Shown here: positions 1 to 8,878 of the stretch, one piece after another
Layout of the letters: each line of letters opens with the position of its first letter
Position numbering within the stretch: the first letter of the stretch is position 1
Source: Lentisphaerota bacterium
Lineage (GTDB): Bacteria; Verrucomicrobiota; Kiritimatiellia; UBA8416; JAIOPI01
Direction: 5' to 3'
DNA length: 64,000 nt
Assembly: GCA_021413965.1 (NCBI GenBank)
Contig: JAIOPI010000014.1
Coordinates: forward strand, 1 to 64,000
Position numbers and translations under genes: made by a program
Notes under the pieces: model-generated
Seen by the model: the letters and a program-made list of their open reading frames with translations, nothing else
The model's database searches: none
Told to the model about the DNA's origin: nothing

Positions 1-372
1 AAGCGTGAGCCTGTTTGAGAAAACGCCTGTTCCAGAACTGCTTACAACAACTGACCTACAGACAGAATCGCCACTCTGTGAAAACCAACTGCAACTATTG
101 GGGTTTTAACCGGACAGCAGTGCTGAGAGGGCGGTTCGTGAGGGAAGACGGCCAGTCTCTCAGGCGCGAACCGGCCGCTCACCGGTTCGCGCAATCGGCA
201 CCTTCCGTCGTAGCCTCTGCGTCTCTGCGGGAGCATCCTCGTCCGAATGTGTCAACCGTTTGCCGTTGACCCTGTCGAACTGTTGGGACCCTCTGTGATC
301 GTGACAATCTCTGAGACCGCACATGCACCCAAGTTACCGCGTGGTTTTGTCGCGGCGCAGCCGCGCGATGGG
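1..372. other. Non-coding stretch at the window start
   Basis: I see no convincing gene here. The short reading frames lack recognisable domains and disagree with each other. The stretch holds a perfect hairpin at 164-192 and a short motif at 208-230 (CCTCTGCGTCTCTGCG) that resembles dispersed low-complexity repeats and a related phrase near 15030. It lies downstream of the minus-strand gene ending at 373, so part of it is probably that gene's 3' untranslated region. Confidence 0.5.
164..192. terminator. Perfect 11-bp hairpin, possible terminator
   Basis: The arms GCGCGAACCGG and CCGGTTCGCGC are perfectly complementary around a 7-nt loop. The structure lies about 180 bases past the stop of the minus-strand gene at 373-2367. 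There is no T-tract on either side, so a classical intrinsic terminator is not proven. It may instead be an extragenic palindrome. Confidence 0.45.
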
Positions 373-2367
373 CTATTCGACCTTCAGCAGCACCACCCGC
401 TGGTCGAGCTGGCGGGCCAGTTCGTGCGGCGAGTCGGTGGGCGGGAAGGGAAGGCGGCGGGTGCCTGGAGGAACGGCACCGTTGACGAGCACGCGGTACG
501 CAAAGGTGTTCTGAAGGGTGGTGCCGGACTCGCCAAGCGCGACCAGGAACGGCGCCGTGAAGTCGCCCCAGGGCATGAGGACGACATGCGTGACGCCGTG
601 CGCCCGCATCAGCGCCAGGGCCTCCGCATCCGTTCGGGCGGTCAACATCCGAGCGGCGGTCTCCAGACCCCCGACGTTTTCCCAGTAGAAGGTGCCGACG
701 GTCCGGAACCCTCCAAAAGCGCCGAGCATGCAGGAGCTGTCCGGACTGCTCAGCAGCACGACCGGGCGGCCGGCCGCATCGTTCCGGATGGTGCGGGCCA
801 CTTGCCGGTGCAGCAAGGCGATGCCCTGCCCAAAATCCACTCCCGGTCGTGCCCCCTGTCGATACTGCTTCCAAGCCGGTGGGAACTTATTGGCGGTGGC
901 CGGCTTGAGGAAGACAAATCCCAGCGCCAGCATGCCCGCCACGCCGGCCAGCCGCCCTGCACCGCGCACCGGAAGCAGGCGCCACAATTGCGGAATGAGG
1001 ACGCCGGCAAGGGCGATGTGGGTGAGTTCCGCGAGCAGCCCCCAGCGGGCCTGGCAGAGCTGCAGCGCCGCCATCAGGATCGCGGTCACGAGGAGGGTCA
1101 GCAGGACGGCCTTCGTGCCGCGAGGCGTGCGGTTGGAAAGCAGGGGCAGCGCGGTCAGCGCCGGCAGGGCGGGGAATCCGCCGACCGCCATGAACCATGT
1201 GGTGTGGCGGTTGGCAATCAGGCGCGCCAGCGGAAGGAATTCCTCGAGGTACGCGTGGATGCGCAGCAGGAGGCCGTTCCGCATGGTGTAAACCGCCTCG
1301 CCGCCGATCAGGATCGTCAGCGGCAGCGCCGCGGCGGCCAGCGCGGGCCAGACGAGCCGCCGCCAGGGGAAAGGCTTTCGCGCGCCGGTCGCGAGCCACT
1401 CGCCGGCGATGGCCAGGATTCCCCCGCCGCCCAGCCAGGCGAGTGCATAGAGGGGGTGGTTGACCTCCAGCCGCCACCCCATGTGCTGCGGGAAGTACTC
1501 GATGAGGTAGAAGACCAGGCTTGCAGCGGCGCCCCAGAAGGCCCACACGCGCCACAGCAGGGGCTGGAAAACCGCATCCGCGGGCGCGCGGCCGAAGGTT
1601 AGCGCCGCAGCCAGCGCCCCTGAACCGACCGCGAGGAGCAGCATCGTTGCGGACACGGCGCTGAACCAGAGGCCGGCGGCCCCGCAGAGGGCGGAGAAGA
1701 TCATCCAGCGCCGTGCCCGGGCCACCGACGTCGGCAGGCCGAATGCGTCTCCGTCGCCGGCCTGCACCCACCCGGCACCGGCCCAAACGATACCGAGCAC
1801 CATGCCGAGCAGCGCCAGGGCGATCAGGCCGTGATGGTCGGGATACCCTGGCGTGAACCCGTCGTAGAACGTCTGCCCTGAGATCATGCCCAGCGCGACC
1901 ACGCTTCCCGACAGCGAGCCATACCGCCGGGCTGCCAGCACCGGAAGCACGAGCAGGGCCAGAACCAGCAGAATCGGATTCGCCCAGATTGAGGCGCGGA
2001 ACATGCTGTTCCGCAGCGTCTCGCCGGTGTGGTGGCGATAGCCTTCGCCAAGGCCGCGCAGGTACCAGGCGAACGCGGAGTTCCAGTGGACTTCACGGCC
2101 TTCGGGTGCATGGTCGAAATCCGTCCACCTCAGCCGCCATTGCCCTTTCGCACCGAGATGCTCAGCATGGTAGTTCCACGTGTATCCATCGAAGGCCGTC
2201 TCGAAGAGAAAGACGGGCATCCGTTCCGGCGCGGGAATGCCGGAATCCAGGAAGGCGCACACGCGGACGCTGTTCGCGTCCACCAGGTAGGCGTGGCAGA
2301 GTACCCAGAAGCAACAGACCAGGACAACGGCCGAGAACCCTATTCGCCGCGCCATAATCAACTTCAT
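373..2367 (-). CDS. STT3/AglB-like GT-C membrane protein
   Basis: A 664-residue polytopic membrane protein. After TM1 an exposed loop carries DGYTWNYHAEH (residues 60-70), which resembles the first acidic-loop motif of STT3/PglB/AglB oligosaccharyltransferases. TPGYPDHHG (172-180) matches the D-H-H motif common in that family. About ten hydrophobic segments follow, then a C-terminal soluble domain of roughly 150 residues. The WWDYG acceptor-binding motif is not visible, so a lipid-linked-sugar glycosyltransferase is likelier than a true oligosaccharyltransferase. It is divergent from the GT2 gene at 2493. An AGGAGGG stretch lies only about 2 bases before the ATG at 2367, so the ATG at 2355 is an alternative start. 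Confidence 0.6.
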   Translation of the reverse strand: MKLIMARRIGFSAVVLVCCFWVLCHAYLVDANSVRVCAFLDSGIPAPERMPVFLFETAFDGYTWNYHAEHLGAKGQWRLRWTDFDHAPEGREVHWNSAFAWYLRGLGEGYRHHTGETLRNSMFRASIWANPILLVLALLVLPVLAARRYGSLSGSVVALGMISGQTFYDGFTPGYPDHHGLIALALLGMVLGIVWAGAGWVQAGDGDAFGLPTSVARARRWMIFSALCGAAGLWFSAVSATMLLLAVGSGALAAALTFGRAPADAVFQPLLWRVWAFWGAAASLVFYLIEYFPQHMGWRLEVNHPLYALAWLGGGGILAIAGEWLATGARKPFPWRRLVWPALAAAALPLTILIGGEAVYTMRNGLLLRIHAYLEEFLPLARLIANRHTTWFMAVGGFPALPALTALPLLSNRTPRGTKAVLLTLLVTAILMAALQLCQARWGLLAELTHIALAGVLIPQLWRLLPVRGAGRLAGVAGMLALGFVFLKPATANKFPPAWKQYRQGARPGVDFGQGIALLHRQVARTIRNDAAGRPVVLLSSPDSSCMLGAFGGFRTVGTFYWENVGGLETAARMLTARTDAEALALMRAHGVTHVVLMPWGDFTAPFLVALGESGTTLQNTFAYRVLVNGAVPPGTRRLPFPPTDSPHELARQLDQRVVLLKVE

Positions 2368-2389
2368 CCCTCCTGTGTCAACAACGACA

Positions 2390-2418
2390 TTGTCTCAGTG
2401 ACCAGGTTCTGTCATACT
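2390..2418 (+). promoter_or_regulatory. Candidate sigma70-type promoter for the 2493 gene
   Basis: TTGTCT (2390-2395), a 17-base spacer and CATACT (2413-2418) match the consensus at 4/6 and 4/6. A start near 2425 would give a leader of about 70 bases before the GT2 gene, the first gene of the long plus-strand run. Confidence 0.35.
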
Positions 2419-2492
2419 GCAGGGCATCGGGGGTGTGAATAGCCGGACTTGCCGTAACCTTGGTAAGCTCTGGCAGGGGGATTGTCAATCCG

Positions 2493-3233
2493 ATGGTCAT
2501 GCGTCAGCCAGTCGAACCGAACACACTCACCGCGCTTGTGCCGGCGTTGAACGAGGTGGCGAACCTCGAGTCGGTGGTCCGGATCGTGGAGTCGACGGCG
2601 GGAGCGTGCTTCGACGATTACGAGGTCGTGATCATCAACGACGGCAGCACGGACGGCACCGGCGCCATGGCGGACCGGTTGGCGTCTGCCAACCCGCGGA
2701 TCCGGGCGATCCACCACCCGAAACCGCGCAACTTGGGGGGGGCCTTGAAGAGCGGGCTGGCCGCGGCCCGGATGACCTACGTCTGCGTGGTCCACGGCAA
2801 CGGGGGAACCCCGCCCGACCAGCTCATGAAGATCTGGGCGCGCCACGGCGAGGCGGACCTGATCATCCCTTACATGCTCAACGCGCACGAACGTCCGCTG
2901 GCGGCGCAGCTGGCGTCGCGTGCCTTCGCCCGGTTGCTGAATCTGCTGTTCGGGCTGCGCATTCGCTACTACATGCATCACGTCCTGTACCGGCACGCCC
3001 AACTGGCGGCGGTGGACATCCGCACCAGCAGTTACGCCTATCAACCCGAGGCGATCATTAAGCTCGTCAAAGGCGGTTGCACGTACGCCGAAATCGGCGT
3101 CGCGGACAATTTCGATAAGCACGGGCCCACGCGGTCGTATGCCCTGCGCAACCTGGCCGGCGTCGCCGGGTTCCTCATCCGCTGCATGGTGGACGTCTAC
3201 TTCCGGCCGCATGGGAAGCGGGTGGCCCGATGA
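2493..3233 (+). CDS. GT2 glycosyltransferase, DPM1-like, with altered DXD site
   Basis: A 246-residue GT-A fold transferase. It has VPALNE near residue 17 and NDGSTDGT near 50, the nucleotide-sugar binding signatures of DPM1/polyprenol-phosphate sugar synthases. Where the family normally has a DxD metal-binding motif this protein reads HGNGG (from H101), so metal or donor binding must differ. No long C-terminal membrane domain is present. It is a clear paralog of the N-terminal half of the fusion at 6886-8793, sharing the PRNLGG and RYY..H.VL blocks. ATG 2493 is chosen over the upstream TTG at 2460 because AGGGGG precedes it by 12 bases. Its stop overlaps the next start (ATGA), indicating coupling. 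Confidence 0.8.
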   Translation: MVMRQPVEPNTLTALVPALNEVANLESVVRIVESTAGACFDDYEVVIINDGSTDGTGAMADRLASANPRIRAIHHPKPRNLGGALKSGLAAARMTYVCVVHGNGGTPPDQLMKIWARHGEADLIIPYMLNAHERPLAAQLASRAFARLLNLLFGLRIRYYMHHVLYRHAQLAAVDIRTSSYAYQPEAIIKLVKGGCTYAEIGVADNFDKHGPTRSYALRNLAGVAGFLIRCMVDVYFRPHGKRVAR

Positions 3234-4261
3234 GCGGCAACGGAACGCCCGAACGCATCGCGGCCGAACTGGGCTTCGCTTGGGACGACCTGCTGCGCTT
3301 TCCGAAGTACGTGGATCTGGACACGGTCAACCAGTGCAACGCGCGTTGCGTCATGTGCGGCGTGAATTTTGCCGGGCGGCCGAAGACCGTCATGGCGGAC
3401 TCGCTCTTCGCGCGACTTGCCGCCGAACTCGGCCGTCACACCGACGACGTGTTGCGGGTGGGGCTCGCGGTGAACTGCGAACCACTGCTTGATCCGCAGC
3501 TCGAGCGGCGAGTCGCGCTCCTCAAGGCGGCGGGTGTCAGGCAGACGTACGTCAGCACCAACGCCAGCCTCCTCACGGCGGAGCGCGCGCGTGCGCTGCT
3601 GGAGGCTGGGCTGGATGTCATGTACATCTCCATCGATTCACTGGTCCCCTCGGTGTTTGAAGCGATTCGGCGGGGGCTGCGCTTCGACACGGTCTACCGC
3701 AACATTTGCGATTACATCCGCCTGAAACACGAACGGCGTCCGGAGGGTGTGGTGGGCATCCGCATGGTGCAGATGGATGCCAACCGCGATGAGGCGGAAG
3801 CTTTCGTTGCGCACTGGTCCGCCCTGCTGGGGCCGCGCGATCATGTCAGCGTCAGTCAGGCCTACAACTGGGGCCGGGCGCAGGGCTTCCAACCGACCGC
3901 CGAGGCCAGCACGAACGGCACCCCTTGCCGGGCCCTGTGGAGCAGCCTGGTGATTGGCGTCGACGGCAAGGTCCCGTTGTGCTGCATGGACTCGGCCGCC
4001 GGAACGCTGCTCGGCGACGCCGCGGAGCAGACCCTCGACGAAATCTGGCACGGCGAACCCCTGGCGCGCATGCGCGCCAGGCATCTGGAAGACCGTCGCG
4101 GCGAACTGCCGCTGTGCGCGTCCTGCACCTTGTGGCGCGCGGACCGGCAGGTCTCGCGGCAGCCGGGGTGCAGGTGGCGTGACGATCACGTGCCGCCCGA
4201 TCGCGCATGGACTTGCGAGGCCGTTGAATCAAAGCGCAAAGGCGCCCCAGGGCGGAACTGA
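3230..4261 (+). CDS. Radical SAM/SPASM-type enzyme
   Basis: A 343-residue radical SAM protein. CNARCVMC places C36, C40 and C43 as the CxxxCxxC ligands of the SAM-cleaving 4Fe-4S cluster. The C-terminal part has further cysteines (TPCRALW, PLCCMD, LCASC) typical of a SPASM-type auxiliary cluster, as in enzymes that modify peptides or sugars. The start overlaps the preceding stop by 4 bases and the stop overlaps the next start by 1, so it belongs to the same operon. The substrate cannot be read from sequence. Context (GT2, aminotransferase, methyltransferase) suggests a sugar or lipid-linked intermediate. Confidence 0.85.
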   Translation: MSGNGTPERIAAELGFAWDDLLRFPKYVDLDTVNQCNARCVMCGVNFAGRPKTVMADSLFARLAAELGRHTDDVLRVGLAVNCEPLLDPQLERRVALLKAAGVRQTYVSTNASLLTAERARALLEAGLDVMYISIDSLVPSVFEAIRRGLRFDTVYRNICDYIRLKHERRPEGVVGIRMVQMDANRDEAEAFVAHWSALLGPRDHVSVSQAYNWGRAQGFQPTAEASTNGTPCRALWSSLVIGVDGKVPLCCMDSAAGTLLGDAAEQTLDEIWHGEPLARMRARHLEDRRGELPLCASCTLWRADRQVSRQPGCRWRDDHVPPDRAWTCEAVESKRKGAPGRN

Positions 4262-5301
4262 TGAAGGCGGGCACCTATCTTCATTTCCTCAGACACGCCC
4301 TGCAGCTGCGCTTCGATTCCTCGCATCTTGTGCCGCTCTCGATGAACCTGCATGTGACGCATCGTTGCTGTAACCGGTGCGTGTATTGCTCTTATAACCG
4401 GGAGGCTCCGAATCTTCTCACCCTTGAGGTCCTGCACCGCGTGTTTGTGGAAGCCCGGAAGCTGGGATGTCGTCGTGTCAACTTGACAGGCGGTGAGCCT
4501 CTGCTCAGAAACGACTTGAACGCGATCGTGGCTGGCGCCAAGCAACACGGCTTGTATGTGAGCATGGCCACGAGCGGCGCCCCCGGTGTCGAGGCACACC
4601 TGGAGGCGTTCAAACAGTGCGACCAGGTAATGCTTTCCTTCGACGGCCCGTATGACGTTCGACTGGCGTTGACCGGGAAGCTGGCGGCCGACGCTTCCGA
4701 GCGCGCGGTCTCGGTCTTTGAGCAGGAAGGCATTTCCTTCTGGACCACCACCGTCCTGACGCGCCGAAACGTCGATCAGATCGATTGGATCGTCGATCAC
4801 GCCAAAAAGCACGGCTCTCAAGCCAATTTCGTACTCCTCGAAACCCAGGACGGAAACGGACTCCGTTTTCATCCCGCCCCAGAGGACGTTCGCGATCTTT
4901 GTCTAACGGACGGCGAAGCGCGGGCGGCCATCGGGCACATCATCGCGCTCAAGCGCGCGGGAGCTCCGATCGGGTCGTCGCTGCCCTATCTTGAGGAATG
5001 GCTCCGCTGGCCGGACTATTCCAGACTGCAGAGCGTGAACCGTTCGTCATTGTATCGCGAATGCATCGCCCTTCGTGCCACGTGCGAACTACAGGCCGAC
5101 GGGCGCCTTGACGCCTGCAGCATGGCCTTTGCGCACACGCAGGGCGTCTCGATTTTCGACGCCGGATTCGCCGCCGCATTTCGACGGCTTTGCACGAAGT
5201 CCGCGTGCCAGTCGTGCGTATCTTCCTGCATGCTCGAGTCGAACCTCATGTTCAGCCTGAATCCGAGGACGGTCTGGAACTGGCTGGAGCGTATTCGATG
5301 A
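4261..5301 (+). CDS. Radical SAM enzyme with cysteine-rich C-terminus
   Basis: A 346-residue radical SAM protein. C36, C40 and C43 form CxxxCxxC (within HRCCNRCVYC), followed by the SAM-contacting NLTGGEPLLRND. The C-terminal third has many cysteines (CIALRATC, DACSM, CTKSACQSC), suggesting an auxiliary Fe-S cluster of SPASM or twitch type. ATG 4261 overlaps the upstream TGA by one base. The product is unknown. It lies between another radical SAM gene and a B12-type radical SAM gene, so the three may act in sequence on one substrate. Confidence 0.83.
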   Translation: MKAGTYLHFLRHALQLRFDSSHLVPLSMNLHVTHRCCNRCVYCSYNREAPNLLTLEVLHRVFVEARKLGCRRVNLTGGEPLLRNDLNAIVAGAKQHGLYVSMATSGAPGVEAHLEAFKQCDQVMLSFDGPYDVRLALTGKLAADASERAVSVFEQEGISFWTTTVLTRRNVDQIDWIVDHAKKHGSQANFVLLETQDGNGLRFHPAPEDVRDLCLTDGEARAAIGHIIALKRAGAPIGSSLPYLEEWLRWPDYSRLQSVNRSSLYRECIALRATCELQADGRLDACSMAFAHTQGVSIFDAGFAAAFRRLCTKSACQSCVSSCMLESNLMFSLNPRTVWNWLERIR

Positions 5302-5338
5302 GCGTGTTCACCGCAAAAGGGGATGTTGGGAAATATCC

Positions 5339-6850
5339 ATGAACGGAATACAGAAGTTCCTTTTCGTCGTGCCCAACAGCCGCTGGTTTGGAAAGCGGTG
5401 CTGGATGTGGTTTACGCCTTCCGTCACCCTTCTGGCGCCCATCGTGAAAGCCTTGGGTTACCAGGTCGAGGTGGTAGAGGCGAATATTGACAACCTGTCC
5501 CGCGACGAAGTCCGGGAGCGGGTCCGGGCCTTCGCCCCCGACGTGGTCGGCATCACGAGCATGTCTCTGGAATACTGGCGGCAGGCTCACGAAACCGCCC
5601 GTCTCGTGAAGGAGGCCGATCCGAAGATCGTTACCGTGATGGGCGGCGTGCATCCGACCTCCCTGCCGGAAAGGGTCATGGCGGATGCGAATATCGACTT
5701 TGCCATTCTTGGAGAGGGAGAGGAGCGCCTGCCGCGCTTTCTCAAAATTCTCGGGGAGCATGCCGCGCCGGAGTTTTCCGAGATGGACGGGGTCGCCTAC
5801 CGGCAGGCCGAACGGGTAATTATTCGCCCGGCGACGGCGTTTGTCGAAGACCTGGATCGCTTCCCTTTGCCCGATTACCGGTTTCTAAACTGGGATAAGG
5901 TGATGCGGTTTCAGCAGGGGGCCGCGGGCGGGATGGGGACCAAGCGGACGCCGGTCGGCACGATCATGACCTCAAGGGGCTGTCCGTTTCGCTGTTGTTT
6001 CTGCGCGGGGTGGCGCACGATGGGCCGCAAGATGCGACTTCGGAGCGTGGCGAACGTCCTGCGCGAAGTCGATATGCTGGTGCGGGATTACGGCGTGCGT
6101 GAAATCGTTTTCCAGGACGACGAGATGTACGCGAACGTGGATCGCGCCGTGGCGATCGTCGAGGGCATCAGACAAAGGAAGTACGACTTGATCTGGAAAA
6201 ACTCGAACCTGGCCTCCTGGCGAATGAATTACGAACTGCTCAAGCTGATGAAGGAAAGTGGCTGCTATCAGATCACGATTTCGCCGGAATCGGGCAGTGA
6301 CCGGGTGCTTCGCGAGGTGATCCACAAACCGGCCAAAAAAGCGGACGCACTCCGGGTCTCCCAGTGGTGCAGGGATCTGGGCCTGGAGCTTCAGGCGGAT
6401 TTTGTGATCGGATTTCCTGGGGAGACCTGGGACGAGATTCGCCAGACCACGGCTTTCGCCGAGGAGCTGGATGCGGATTCCGTCAAATTTGCCATTGCGA
6501 CGCCCTTCCCTGGGACCGAGCTTTGCGACGTGGCCATGGCGCAAGGTCTGCTGCCCCGGGATTTCGATTTCTACCGTGACGATGCCTTGGGGTTTGCCAA
6601 GGGGGTGATCGAGACCGACGCGTTCACCATTCCGGAACTGCAGATGCTCCGCTGCTTCGAATGGGACCGGATCAACTTCAAGACCCCGGAGAAGACGGCG
6701 CGCTACGCCCGGCTGAATCAGCTTTCGCTGGAAGAACTCGAGCAGTTCCGGAAGGAAACGCGGCGGCGAATCGGCATCTATTTTGTAGATCAGTCCAAAG
6801 CGGAACGGCACACTGGGGACGAGGCGAGAGCGGAGCCGTTGACGCCCTAA
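5339..6850 (+). CDS. B12-binding-domain radical SAM enzyme (class B type)
   Basis: A 503-residue protein with an N-terminal Rossmann-like cobalamin-binding-type domain (residues 1-140; GITSMSLEYW, VMGGVHPT, ILGEGEERLP) and a radical SAM core with TSRGCPFRCCFC (C215, C219, C222). This architecture is that of BchE/P-methylase-type enzymes, which perform methylations, cyclisations or rearrangements on unactivated carbons. The classical DxHxxG cobalamin motif is not obvious, so B12 use is inferred from the fold. It begins 37 bases after the preceding stop. ISPESGSD is the conserved SAM-domain strand. The substrate is unknown. Confidence 0.85.
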   Translation: MNGIQKFLFVVPNSRWFGKRCWMWFTPSVTLLAPIVKALGYQVEVVEANIDNLSRDEVRERVRAFAPDVVGITSMSLEYWRQAHETARLVKEADPKIVTVMGGVHPTSLPERVMADANIDFAILGEGEERLPRFLKILGEHAAPEFSEMDGVAYRQAERVIIRPATAFVEDLDRFPLPDYRFLNWDKVMRFQQGAAGGMGTKRTPVGTIMTSRGCPFRCCFCAGWRTMGRKMRLRSVANVLREVDMLVRDYGVREIVFQDDEMYANVDRAVAIVEGIRQRKYDLIWKNSNLASWRMNYELLKLMKESGCYQITISPESGSDRVLREVIHKPAKKADALRVSQWCRDLGLELQADFVIGFPGETWDEIRQTTAFAEELDADSVKFAIATPFPGTELCDVAMAQGLLPRDFDFYRDDALGFAKGVIETDAFTIPELQMLRCFEWDRINFKTPEKTARYARLNQLSLEELEQFRKETRRRIGIYFVDQSKAERHTGDEARAEPLTP

Positions 6851-6885
6851 GAACGTTGCGACCCGCGGAACGAGGTGAACAGGCG

Positions 6886-8793
6886 ATGGCATCCCAAAAC
6901 TCCCTTTCGGTGATTATCCCGGCGCTGAACGAGGAAGCCCATTTGGAAGGGGCCGTGGCTTGCGTCCTGGAGGCGGCCAAACGGCACTTCGACGACTACG
7001 AGATCATCATCATCGACGATGGCAGCTCGGACCGCACGCCCGAGATTGCGGACCGCCTCCGCGACGGGAACAAGCGCATTCAGGTGCTGCATCATGAACG
7101 GCCGCGCAACCTGGGCGGAGCTTATCGCAGCGGACTGACTCTGGCGCGCATGTTCTATGTCACCGCCGTTAACGGCAAGCACGACACGACACCCGCGGAA
7201 CTGGGACGGGTGTGGCGCCTGAAGGGCGCGGCCGACATGATCGTTCCGTATTCTGCCGATCACGCCTATCGGCATCCGTTTCGACGCTTTGCTTCGAAAG
7301 CATTCACCGCGCTGATCAACGCCCTGTTCGGCCTGAAGCTGCGCTATTACAACCATGCGGTTTTGCACAAGCGCGAACTCGTCCGCTCAATCCGCATAAG
7401 GACCGACAGCTATGCCTTTCAGGCCGAGTTGTTGATTAAGCTTCTGAAGCGCGGCCACTCGTATGTGGAAGTCGAGCATGGCGACAAGTCGGATAACGAG
7501 GGGGGCTCGCGGTCCTATACATGGCGAAACATCTGGGGCGTGACCTGCTTCTTTCTTGCGACCTTGTACGATGTCCATGTGACAGACCGTTACCGTCCGC
7601 GCCGTTCGCCGAGTCCTGACACCGGACGTTCGGTGCCGGCGGTCTCCGCCGTGCCAGCCCCCGCCTTCGAGTCTGTGGATCCCGTGAATTTGTGGAAAAC
7701 GGAAGTCGGGGAGCCAGAACTGGCGGGCATGATCGAATCGGTTCGGGCCAGGCGTTTGAGCCAGGGCCCCGTGACGGAGGAGTTCGAGCGGCGACTGGCT
7801 GCCGAACTCGGCGTTCCTTACGTCGTGCTGACCCCAAGCGGGAGCTCGGCGCTACTGCTGGCGCTCATGGCTTGTGACGTGCGGCCGGGCGACGAAGCGA
7901 TCGTGCCGAATCGAACGTTCATGGCGACGGCGAACGCCCCGCTGCTTCTGGGGTTAAAGGTGCGCCTGGCGGATGTTGAGCCGGGGCGCCCCGTCTTGTC
8001 GGTGCCGAGTTTCGAGCGCGCGATAACGGATCGAACGAAGGTGGTCCTGCCGGTGCACTTGAACGGACGGGCGGCCGATATGGTTCGAATCCGGGAAATT
8101 GCCGCCGCACGGGGTATCAAGGTGATCGAAGACGCCGCGCAGGCGATGTTCTCGCGCAGTGGTCAAGGGTGTCTTGGCACACTGGGGGACCTGGGCGCCT
8201 TCTCCATGAGCGTCGCAAAACTCATTACGACCGGCCAAGGCGGATTTGTGGCGGCGCGCGACCAGGAGACGTACGAGCGCCTCCAGCGGCTGAAGAACCA
8301 TGGGTCGATCGGCTCGCAACCGGAGCGCTACGACCGCTTCGGCTTCAACTTCAAATTCACGGACATTCTGGCCGGAATGGGGCTTCGACAACTGGACCGA
8401 CTGGCGGCCAAGTTGGAGCGGCACCGTAGTCTGTATCGGTTTTACGAACAAGCGATTCGTGACCTGCCGTTCCTGCGCATGATTGAGGTGAACATGGGCG
8501 CCGGCGAATTGCCACTTTGGATCGAGGTCTACTGTTCCGAACGGAAAAAGGTGATTGGGTACTTGAACGAGCAGGGGATCTTCCCGCGTGCTTTTCTGCC
8601 AAGCTTGAACGAAGCGGAGTACCTCCAGGATCTCGGCGACTTTCCAAATTCGATTCCTTTTTCTATCTGGGGTCTGACGCTGCCCTGTGGGCCGGATCAG
8701 CCCGAAGAGCACTTGGAGCGAACGGTGAAGTGCCTGCGGGAACTGTCAAGCTTGGTTCGGCCGCTACCGGAGAGCCTGGGTTCTGCGCGGTGA
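6886..8793 (+). CDS. GT2 glycosyltransferase fused to DegT/DnrJ/EryC1 aminotransferase
   Basis: A 635-residue two-domain protein. Residues 1-235 are a DPM1-like GT2 (IPALNE, DDGSSDRT, PRNLGG). The DXD position reads NGK (residues 96-98), as altered as in the 2493 paralog. A Pro/Ala/Ser-rich linker (236-265) leads to a complete sugar aminotransferase of the DegT/DnrJ/EryC1 family (266-635), with TPSGSSAL, EDAAQ and SMSVAKLITTGQGG, where K445 is the expected PLP lysine. These aminotransferases make amino sugars on nucleotide-linked ketosugars. The start is the ATG at 6886, where homology to the 2493 protein begins, although the frame is open upstream. The fusion implies that sugar amination and transfer are physically linked. 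Confidence 0.85.
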   Translation: MASQNSLSVIIPALNEEAHLEGAVACVLEAAKRHFDDYEIIIIDDGSSDRTPEIADRLRDGNKRIQVLHHERPRNLGGAYRSGLTLARMFYVTAVNGKHDTTPAELGRVWRLKGAADMIVPYSADHAYRHPFRRFASKAFTALINALFGLKLRYYNHAVLHKRELVRSIRIRTDSYAFQAELLIKLLKRGHSYVEVEHGDKSDNEGGSRSYTWRNIWGVTCFFLATLYDVHVTDRYRPRRSPSPDTGRSVPAVSAVPAPAFESVDPVNLWKTEVGEPELAGMIESVRARRLSQGPVTEEFERRLAAELGVPYVVLTPSGSSALLLALMACDVRPGDEAIVPNRTFMATANAPLLLGLKVRLADVEPGRPVLSVPSFERAITDRTKVVLPVHLNGRAADMVRIREIAAARGIKVIEDAAQAMFSRSGQGCLGTLGDLGAFSMSVAKLITTGQGGFVAARDQETYERLQRLKNHGSIGSQPERYDRFGFNFKFTDILAGMGLRQLDRLAAKLERHRSLYRFYEQAIRDLPFLRMIEVNMGAGELPLWIEVYCSERKKVIGYLNEQGIFPRAFLPSLNEAEYLQDLGDFPNSIPFSIWGLTLPCGPDQPEEHLERTVKCLRELSSLVRPLPESLGSAR

Positions 8794-8878
8794 TCGGAAT
8801 GACGGTGGCGGACCCCGTGGTTTACCGCAGGCGTTGCACTCTCTCCTGTTGCGTTCGGGGGGGATTTGATACTCTAAA

